64,000 nucleotides of DNA from Pseudomonas antarctica (GTDB lineage: Bacteria > Pseudomonadota > Gammaproteobacteria > Pseudomonadales > Pseudomonadaceae), in the NCBI RefSeq assembly GCF_001647715.1, contig NZ_CP015600.1:6262001-6326000 (forward strand), written 5' to 3'. The notes under the pieces were generated by a model. The model saw nothing but the letters and a program-made list of their open reading frames with translations. It was not told the origin of the DNA and made no database searches. The translations under genes and the position numbers were made by a program. This document shows positions 57,441-64,000 of the stretch, piece after piece (position 1 is the stretch's first letter; every line of letters begins with the position of its first letter).

Positions 57441-59381
57441 ATGCTATTCAACCAAGCCTCACGCCTGGCCAAGATCACCAGCCCCCTCGGGCCGGATGTG
57501 CTGTTGCTCAATGAAATGGGGGGCGGCGAAGAGCTGGGCAGGTTGTTCAACTATGAGCTGCAACTGACGTCGCTCGACGCCAACATCGACCTCAACCAGC
57601 TGCTGGGCAAGCCGATGAGCGTGGGGGTGCAACTGGCGGACGGTGGCGAGCGGCATTTCCACGGCATCGTCGCGCGGTGCAGCCAGAACATCGACCAGGG
57701 CCAGTTCGCCAGTTACCAGGTGACGCTGCGCCCATGGTTCTGGCTGCTGAGCCGCACCTCGGACTGCCGGATTTTCCAGAACCTGAGCATCCCGCAGATC
57801 ATCAAGCAGGTGTTTCGCGACCTGGGTTTTTCCGACTTCGAAGACGCCCTGAGCCGCCCGTACCGCGAGTGGGAATACTGCGTGCAGTACCGCGAAACCA
57901 GCTTTGATTTCGTCAGCCGCTTGATGGAACAGGAAGGCATTTACTACTTCTTCCGCCATGAACAGGACCGCCATGTGCTGGTGCTGGCTGACGCCTACGG
58001 CGCCCATACCACGGTGCCGGGCTACGCGTCGATTCCGTACTACCCCAAGGACGAGCAGCAGCGCGAACGCGACCATATGCACAACTGGCACCTGGCGCAC
58101 GAAGTGCAGCCGGGGTCGCTGGAGCTGAACGACTACGACTTCCAGCGCCCCAGCGCCAGCATCGACGTGCGCTCGGCGATGCCGCGCCCGCACACTGCCG
58201 GCGACTACCCGCTGTACGACTACCCCGGCACTTATGTGCAAAGTGAAGACGGCGAACACTACGCGCGCACCCGCATCGAAGCCCTGCAAACCCTGCATGA
58301 GCAGATCGAGTTCAGCGGCAACGCGCGAGGCCTCGGTGCGGGCCACTTGTTCAGCCTCACCGGCTTCAGCCGCCAGGACCAGAACCGCGAATACCTGATC
58401 GTCGGTTGCCGTTACTACATCGTCCAGGAAAGCCTGGAAAGCGGCGGCGGCTCGGGCTCGGCGCAATTCGAAAGTAGCCTTACCTGTATCGATGCCCAAC
58501 AAAGCTTTCGACCTTTAGCCAGCACGCACCGGCCCATTGTCAAAGGCCCGCAGACTGCACTCGTGGTCGGCCCCAAAGGTGAAGAAATCTGGACCGACCA
58601 GTATGGCCGCGTAAAGGTGCACTTCTACTGGGACCGCCATGACCAATCCAACGAAAACAGCTCGTGCTGGATTCGTGTATCGCAATCCTGGGCCGGTAAG
58701 AACTGGGGCTCGATGCAGATCCCGCGGATCGGCCAGGAAGTGATCGTGAGCTTTCTGGAAGGAGACCCGGACCGGCCGATCATTACCGGCCGGGTATACA
58801 ACGCCGAGCAGACGGTGCCTTACGACCTGCCGGAGAATGCCACCCAGAGCGGCATGAAAAGTCGCTCCAGCAAGGGCGGCACCCCAGCCAACTTCAATGA
58901 AATCCGCATGGAGGACAAGAAGGGTCTGGAGCAGTTGTATATCCATGCCGAGCGCAATCAGGACATCGTGGTGGAAGTGGATGAAAGCCACTCCGTCGGG
59001 CATGACCGCAACAAGAGCATCGGGCATAACGAGACGGTGACCATCGGGAATAACCGTACGCGCATCGTCAAGCAGCAGGACGTTCTCTTGGTCGGCCAGA
59101 GGAAGACCGACAGCATCAGCCAGAGCTACATCATCGAAGTGGGTGAAAACCTACGCCTGGTCTGCGGCAAAAGCATCCTGGAGCTGAACGCCAGTGGGCA
59201 GATCAACCTCACCGGCGTGAATATCAGCTTCTATGCCAGCGGCGATGCCGAGTTCAACACCGGCGGCGTACTGCATCTGAACAACGACCACGGCCCCGGC
59301 GCCACGCCCGATGGCCAGGGCATCAAAAAAAGCATCGACGCCAATATTAAAGCCGTCTTCCCCGCGCCTAAAAGCTCCTGA
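57441..59381 (+). CDS. vgrG: T6SS spike protein VgrG (TssI)
   Basis: The 646-residue trimeric spike has the gp27-like N-terminus (LFNQASRLAKITSPLGPDVLLLNEM), the central WTDQYGRVKVHFYWDRHDQSNENSSCWIRVSQSWAGKNWG OB-fold block, and the C-terminal gp5-like beta helix (ESHSVGHDRNKSIGHNETVTIGNNRT). It has no effector extension; the C-terminus ends soon after the needle tip and carries the downstream PAAR-Rhs protein. The start at 57441 follows the REP element. Confidence 0.97.
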   Translation: MLFNQASRLAKITSPLGPDVLLLNEMGGGEELGRLFNYELQLTSLDANIDLNQLLGKPMSVGVQLADGGERHFHGIVARCSQNIDQGQFASYQVTLRPWFWLLSRTSDCRIFQNLSIPQIIKQVFRDLGFSDFEDALSRPYREWEYCVQYRETSFDFVSRLMEQEGIYYFFRHEQDRHVLVLADAYGAHTTVPGYASIPYYPKDEQQRERDHMHNWHLAHEVQPGSLELNDYDFQRPSASIDVRSAMPRPHTAGDYPLYDYPGTYVQSEDGEHYARTRIEALQTLHEQIEFSGNARGLGAGHLFSLTGFSRQDQNREYLIVGCRYYIVQESLESGGGSGSAQFESSLTCIDAQQSFRPLASTHRPIVKGPQTALVVGPKGEEIWTDQYGRVKVHFYWDRHDQSNENSSCWIRVSQSWAGKNWGSMQIPRIGQEVIVSFLEGDPDRPIITGRVYNAEQTVPYDLPENATQSGMKSRSSKGGTPANFNEIRMEDKKGLEQLYIHAERNQDIVVEVDESHSVGHDRNKSIGHNETVTIGNNRTRIVKQQDVLLVGQRKTDSISQSYIIEVGENLRLVCGKSILELNASGQINLTGVNISFYASGDAEFNTGGVLHLNNDHGPGATPDGQGIKKSIDANIKAVFPAPKSS

Positions 59382-59395
59382 CGAGACCGTTTGCC

Positions 59396-59830
59396 ATGAC
59401 GTACCGAATCAACGAATTCCAGTTCCAACTGCCTGCGGGCGAGCTGCAAGACGCGTCGATCAATATCCTCAAGTTCCCTGAGCTGGGCACCTCCTTGATC
59501 ATCAGCCGCAGCTTCCTCACCGACGGCGAAACCCTGCACAGCAACTTCGACGACCAGCTCAAGCGCCTGGAAAAACAGGTGCAGGACTTGCGCTGCCAAC
59601 CGAGCGTGACCGTGCGTTTGGGCGCCGCCCAAGAGGTGGAAGGCATTGAGCTGCGCAGCCAGTTCAACAAGGGCAATGACAAAGTGTTCCAGTACCAGCT
59701 GGCGCTGGTGCTGCCGGGCACGCGCAAGATGCTCGCCTTGAGTTATGTGAAGGCTGACACGCTTGGTGATGCGGAAGCGGCGCATTGGGCGACGATTAAA
59801 AATTCGCTGTCGTTCGACGCTATTTCTTGA
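59396..59830 (+). CDS. eagR: Eag-type effector chaperone (DUF1795/DcrB)
   Basis: The 144-residue protein has the DUF1795 pattern (INEFQFQLPAGELQDASINILKF, FDDQLKRLEKQVQDLRCQPS, AALVLPGTRKMLALSYVKADT-like strands). Eag chaperones shield the N-terminal transmembrane helices of PAAR-containing effectors and load them onto VgrG. Its place between vgrG and rhs, and the presence of such helices in the Rhs protein, support EagR. Confidence 0.9.
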   Translation: MTYRINEFQFQLPAGELQDASINILKFPELGTSLIISRSFLTDGETLHSNFDDQLKRLEKQVQDLRCQPSVTVRLGAAQEVEGIELRSQFNKGNDKVFQYQLALVLPGTRKMLALSYVKADTLGDAEAAHWATIKNSLSFDAIS

Positions 59831-59842
59831 TGAGCAGCCTGC

Positions 59843-62800
59843 ATGTCTGACGCGTTATGGGCGGCCCGAATGGGCGATGCGCTGTCCCACACCTCGATGA
59901 TGGCGGACATCCTCGGCGGTGTGCTGGAAGTGGCGGCCAATATCGCGATCACTGCGGTGGCGACCGCTGCCGTGGTGGCAGCCACCGGCATTACTGTGGC
60001 CACCGGCGGCCTCGGCTGCTTCCTGCTGGGCGCGGTAGTGGGCACGATTGTCGGCCTCGCCATGAGCAAGAGTGGCGCGGACAAAGGCCTGACCAAGATA
60101 TGCGATGCCTTTAGCAACGCCCTGTTTCCGCCCTCGGTGCAGGCGAACATTCTCACCGGTTCCACCGATACCCTCACCAATAACCTGCCTGCCGCCCGCG
60201 CGGCCGGGGCGATCAGCTCCCATGTCACACCGGCCGGCACCGAGCTGGAAGCGTCCAAGCCTGAACCAGAACCCAGCTACCTGGACATGGCCGAAGGTTT
60301 CTTCTCGCAGATGTGGCGCCCCACCGTCGCGACGCCCGCGCCGGGCGCCGTGCCGAAGCCGCTGGACCTGGTCGTGTGCATGAAGCACCCGCCAATGCCG
60401 CCGCAGTTTCTTGCCGAAGGTTCGGAAAAGGTTACGGTCAATGGTCAACCTGCCGTGCGCAGCGGTGATCGCAGTACCTGCGATGCGACGGTGGTGTCGT
60501 CCGGCTTGATCTCATCCAACGTGGCCATCGGCGGCGGCTCGGTGGTGGTGCGTGAAATTCGCAGCGGCAAGACCCCGGGTGTCGGCCTGGCGGTCACGGC
60601 GTTGTTGATGCTCAAGGGCAGCAAGGGCAAGTTCTTCAGCAAGTTGCCGTGCATGTTGGTCAGCGGCGCGACCTCGATGGCCATCAGCAGCGCGATGGGG
60701 GCTGCGGCCAACGCCGCGATGGGCTCGTCGAACCCGGTGCATGCTGCGACGGGCGCGAAGATACTCGGCGATGTCGAGGAACTGGATTTCGTGCTGCCGG
60801 GCATTTTGCCGATCGGCTGGCAGCGCTTTTACAACAGCCGCGACGAACGCCAAGGCAGCCTGTTCGGTGCCGGTTGGAGCGTGGCCTACGAGGTGTGCGT
60901 CGACATTCAGCCGCATCCCGAGGGCGGCGAAACGCTGGTCTACACCGATGAACAGGGCCGGCCCATCGACATGGGTTCGATTCCGTTGGGCGGCGCAGTA
61001 TTCAGTGCCGGTGAAGGGCTCGCGGTGCGGCGACACCTGAATGGGCAGTTGCTGATCGAAAGTGACGACGGCGTGTACCGCTTGTTCGAGCCGACACCGG
61101 CAAACCCGTCGCGACTGCGCCTGAGCCAGTTGGGTGACCGTAACGACAACCGCATTTATCTCGACTATGACGACGCCGGGCGCCTGGTGCGTCTGCGCGA
61201 TACATTCGATCTGGTGCAGGTTGAGCTGATTCGTGATCAGGGCCATGTGACCCACATCGAACGCCTCTATCCGGATCAACATCGTGAATTGCTGGTCAGT
61301 TATGGCTATGACGCCGAGGGCAATCTGGCACAGGTGCGCGACGCAACCGGCCAGGTGCAGCGGCGCTTCGCCTACGATGCCGGGCGGCGCATGGTTGAGC
61401 ATCAATTGCCCACCGGGTTGCGCTGCTTCTATGAGTGGGCGTTGATTGAAGGCCTGGAATGGCGTGTGGTCCGGCACTGGACCGATGAGGGTGACGCCTA
61501 CCAGTTCGACTACGACTTGCAGGCGGGCCTGACCCGCATCACCGACGGTTTGCAACGCGTCAGCACTCGACACTGGAACACTCAGTACCAGATCATTCAA
61601 TACAGCGACAATCTCGGCCAGACCTGGCTGTTCGAATGGAACGACGAACGCCAGTTACTCAGCGCCACCGACCCGCAAGGCGGCCGCTATGAGTACAGCT
61701 ACGATGAGAGCGGCAACCTGATCGGCGAAACCGACCCGCTCGGGCGCAGCGACTCCACCTTATGGCTGGAGCACTGGGCGTTACCGCTGGTGGAGACCGA
61801 CGCTGCCGACAACAGTTGGCAGTATCGCTATGACCCGCGCGGCAACTGCATCGCCGAGACCGATCCGCTGGGTTACATCACCCGCTATCGTTATGACGCC
61901 CACGGCCAGGTCGTGGAAATCATCGACGCCACCGGCAAAAGCAAACAACTGCGCTGGAACCCGTTCGGGCAACTGGTCGAGCATATTGATTGCTCGGGCT
62001 ACCCAACGCGCTTCAGCTACGACGAGCGCGGTTATTTGCAGCTCATCACCGATGCCCTCGGTGAACGTACCCAATTCAGCTACGACGCCCAGGGCCGATT
62101 GCTCAGCAGCCAACTGCCGGACGGCCGCACCGAACATTTCCAGCGCGATGCCAGCGGGCAGTTGGTGGGCTATACCGATCCCGCCGGGCACACCACGCTC
62201 TATCAACATAACCGGCGTGGCCAGGTGCGCCAGCGCACCGACGCCCATGGTCGCCAGGTGCAGTTCGGCTACGACAGCTACGGGCGTCTGCAAGCGTTGG
62301 TCAATGAAAACGGTGAAAGCTATCGGTTTGCGTGGGATGCCGGCGATCGGCTGGCTGAACAGCAAGACCTCGACGGCAGCGCCAAGCGCTACGACTACGA
62401 CCGGCTGGACAACATCACAGCGGTGACTGCCGTTCCGGCGCCTTATGGCAATGGCTTGGCGGTGGTCCCCGAAACGCCGCCAGCGCCCATCGTTCATCGG
62501 CTGGAGCGTGATGCGGTCGGCCGACTGGTCGCCAAGACCACCGACGATGGCCGCACTGAGTACAGCTACGATGCGGTGGATCAGCTCACGGCGGTCACTT
62601 TCACTGATCTGCAAGGCAATGCCCAGGCGCTGGGTTTCGCCTACGACGCTGTCGGCCAGTTGCTTGCCGAACAAAGTGCCGGCGGCAAGCTGCAACATCA
62701 CTACGACGAACTCGGCAACCTGATCCAGACCCAACTGCCGGACGGGCGCTGGCTCAATCGCCTGTACTACGGCAGCGGCCACCTGCACCAGATCAACCTC

Positions 62801-64000
62801 GACGGCCAGGTCATCAGCGACTTCGAGCGCGACCGCCTGCACCGCGAAGTGCTGCGCACCCAAGGCCAGCTCAGCACCCGCAGCGAATACGACCGCAGCG
62901 GCCGCCTGCGCTCACGCCAACGCCGCCTTAACAGCCAGCCATCGCTGATGCCTGCGGCGACGCAAAAGCAGTTCGAATACGACCCCGCCGACAACCTGAT
63001 CGGCAAACTCGACCAGCAACCCGCGGCACAACACCGCCAACTGCTGCACTACGACGCCACCGGCCGCATCATCGCCAGCCAGGACAACCTGCACGGCCAG
63101 CGCGAAACCTTCGCCTACGACGCCGCCGCCAACCTGCTCGACGGCCCGCAGACGGGCGCCGGGTTAGTGGTGCATAACAAGCTGCTGACCTATCAGGACA
63201 AGCGTTATCGCTACGATGCGTTTGGACGGATGATCGAAAAACGCAGCGCCAAGCGCGGTGTGCAGCGGTTTGCGTATGACGCAGAAAGCCGGTTGGTTGA
63301 GGTGCGTAATGAAAGCGGCAGCGTGGTCAGAATGGTCTACGACCCGCTGGGGCGACGGGTTGAAAAAACCGAGCATGGCAGCGATGGGTATCCGTTGGGG
63401 GAAACCCGGTTCACGTGGGATGGGCTGCGGTTGTTGCAGGAGCACAAGCACAGTCAGACGAGCCTTTACGTCTATGAAGACGAAGGCTACCAACCTTTGG
63501 CTCGCGTCGACGGTGCCGGGCCGTTGCAGAAGATTCGTTATTACCACAACGACCTGAACGGGTTGCCGGAGCAACTGACCGAAGCTGACGGACACAGCGT
63601 CTGGCAGGCGACTTATCGGGTGTGGGGCAGCACGCTGGAAGAGGCGCGCGAGCCTTATTACATCGAGGAACAAAATCTACGGTTTCAGGGGCAGTATCTG
63701 GACCGGGAGACGGGGCTGCATTTCAATACGTTCAGGTTTTATGATCCGGATGTGGGGCGGTTTACGACGCCGGATCCGATTGGGTTAAACGGAGGATTGA
63801 ATTTCTACGCATACGCGCTCAACCCGTTCGGTTGGAACGACCCACTAGGGTTGTCCTGCCGCCTGAACTCAGTGGGTAGAACACCAGGTAAAGGCAGCCG
63901 CACAGGAAAAGCCGTAATTGCTAGGATGAGAGCTGAAGGCAAAATAATTGGCTCCGGAAAAAACATGCGGTTCCAGAGTACTGATAAAAAATGGTATTCG
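59843..64000 (+). CDS. rhs: PAAR-Rhs T6SS effector, 3' end beyond window
   Basis: The reading frame stays open for 1386 codons from the ATG at 59843 to the right edge. It begins with a prePAAR motif (AARMGDALSH, residues 7-16), a hydrophobic hairpin (about residues 29-73) for EagR binding, and a PAAR domain (about 100-240). A long RHS/YD-repeat cage (about 290-1300) follows. The cage closes with DPIGL at 1311-1315 and DPLGL at 1333-1337, the autoproteolysis end. After residue 1337 comes a different, AT-richer tip (SCRLNSVGRTPGKGSRTGKA...). The toxin is cut off after about 49 codons, so its activity cannot be read with certainty. Confidence 0.93.
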   Translation, partial: MSDALWAARMGDALSHTSMMADILGGVLEVAANIAITAVATAAVVAATGITVATGGLGCFLLGAVVGTIVGLAMSKSGADKGLTKICDAFSNALFPPSVQANILTGSTDTLTNNLPAARAAGAISSHVTPAGTELEASKPEPEPSYLDMAEGFFSQMWRPTVATPAPGAVPKPLDLVVCMKHPPMPPQFLAEGSEKVTVNGQPAVRSGDRSTCDATVVSSGLISSNVAIGGGSVVVREIRSGKTPGVGLAVTALLMLKGSKGKFFSKLPCMLVSGATSMAISSAMGAAANAAMGSSNPVHAATGAKILGDVEELDFVLPGILPIGWQRFYNSRDERQGSLFGAGWSVAYEVCVDIQPHPEGGETLVYTDEQGRPIDMGSIPLGGAVFSAGEGLAVRRHLNGQLLIESDDGVYRLFEPTPANPSRLRLSQLGDRNDNRIYLDYDDAGRLVRLRDTFDLVQVELIRDQGHVTHIERLYPDQHRELLVSYGYDAEGNLAQVRDATGQVQRRFAYDAGRRMVEHQLPTGLRCFYEWALIEGLEWRVVRHWTDEGDAYQFDYDLQAGLTRITDGLQRVSTRHWNTQYQIIQYSDNLGQTWLFEWNDERQLLSATDPQGGRYEYSYDESGNLIGETDPLGRSDSTLWLEHWALPLVETDAADNSWQYRYDPRGNCIAETDPLGYITRYRYDAHGQVVEIIDATGKSKQLRWNPFGQLVEHIDCSGYPTRFSYDERGYLQLITDALGERTQFSYDAQGRLLSSQLPDGRTEHFQRDASGQLVGYTDPAGHTTLYQHNRRGQVRQRTDAHGRQVQFGYDSYGRLQALVNENGESYRFAWDAGDRLAEQQDLDGSAKRYDYDRLDNITAVTAVPAPYGNGLAVVPETPPAPIVHRLERDAVGRLVAKTTDDGRTEYSYDAVDQLTAVTFTDLQGNAQALGFAYDAVGQLLAEQSAGGKLQHHYDELGNLIQTQLPDGRWLNRLYYGSGHLHQINLDGQVISDFERDRLHREVLRTQGQLSTRSEYDRSGRLRSRQRRLNSQPSLMPAATQKQFEYDPADNLIGKLDQQPAAQHRQLLHYDATGRIIASQDNLHGQRETFAYDAAANLLDGPQTGAGLVVHNKLLTYQDKRYRYDAFGRMIEKRSAKRGVQRFAYDAESRLVEVRNESGSVVRMVYDPLGRRVEKTEHGSDGYPLGETRFTWDGLRLLQEHKHSQTSLYVYEDEGYQPLARVDGAGPLQKIRYYHNDLNGLPEQLTEADGHSVWQATYRVWGSTLEEAREPYYIEEQNLRFQGQYLDRETGLHFNTFRFYDPDVGRFTTPDPIGLNGGLNFYAYALNPFGWNDPLGLSCRLNSVGRTPGKGSRTGKAVIARMRAEGKIIGSGKNMRFQSTDKKWYS

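Noticed and set aside
59830..59850. ATG overlapping the eagR stop as a start for rhs
   Set aside because: That frame (ATGAGCAGCCTGCATGTC) stops after six codons; the frame from 59843 carries the prePAAR motif.

Overview
The window is chromosomal DNA of a high-G+C gammaproteobacterium, almost certainly a Pseudomonas of the P. fluorescens group. Three things point there: the gene order rpmG-rpmB / radC / coaBC-dut-algC-argB / pyrE-crc / rph-yicC-gmk-rpoZ-spoT-ridA / exbBD-tonB / oxyR-recG, which I recognise as core Pseudomonas synteny; the protein sequences themselves (for example a 259-residue Crc and a TTG-initiated 701-residue SpoT); and the many REP doublets built on a TGTGGGAGC...GCTTGC...GCGAT head.

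Positions 1-29845 are mostly housekeeping. They hold an MFS permease, an aldehyde dehydrogenase (KauB-like) and a small cupin; ribosomal proteins L33 and L28; an orphan peptide-type solute-binding protein; RadC; coenzyme A, dUTP, sugar-phosphate and arginine enzymes; pyrE divergent from crc; a DUF4870 protein and RNase PH divergent from yicC-gmk-rpoZ-spoT-ridA; a lipoprotein; an SDR protein divergent from exbB-exbD-tonB; oxyR-recG; a YbaK-HDOD fusion; and a small SCP2-like protein. One accessory insertion stands out here: a three-gene Ftr-type iron uptake operon (cupredoxin-like protein, FTR1 permease, P19-type periplasmic protein) behind a Fur-box-like site, placed between tonB and oxyR.

Positions 29970-64000 form a complete type VI secretion system of the P. 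aeruginosa HSI-I (H1-T6SS) type, arranged as two divergent operons. The leftward operon (fha-tssJ-tssK-tssL-tssM-tagF-pppA-ppkA-tagT-tagS-tagR-tagQ) encodes the membrane complex and the whole threonine-phosphorylation control pathway: sensor TagQRST, kinase PpkA, phosphatase PppA, substrate Fha and repressor TagF. The rightward operon (tssA-tssB-tssC-hcp-tssE-tssF-tssG-clpV-vgrG-eagR-rhs) encodes sheath, tube, baseplate, recycling ATPase, spike, an Eag chaperone and a PAAR-Rhs effector. The Rhs gene runs off the right edge, about 49 codons into its toxin domain. TagJ, normally between hcp and tssE, is absent.

The most informative sequence-level signals are these: a CsrA/RsmA-type ANGGAN hairpin that holds the Shine-Dalgarno sequence of tssA; a sigma-54-like -24/-12 element upstream of the same gene; REP elements placed exactly before hcp and before vgrG; two nested REP arrangements; and an AT-richer, probably acquired Rhs toxin tip whose immunity gene must lie just outside the window. 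I saw no tRNA or rRNA gene, CRISPR array, insertion sequence or prophage.
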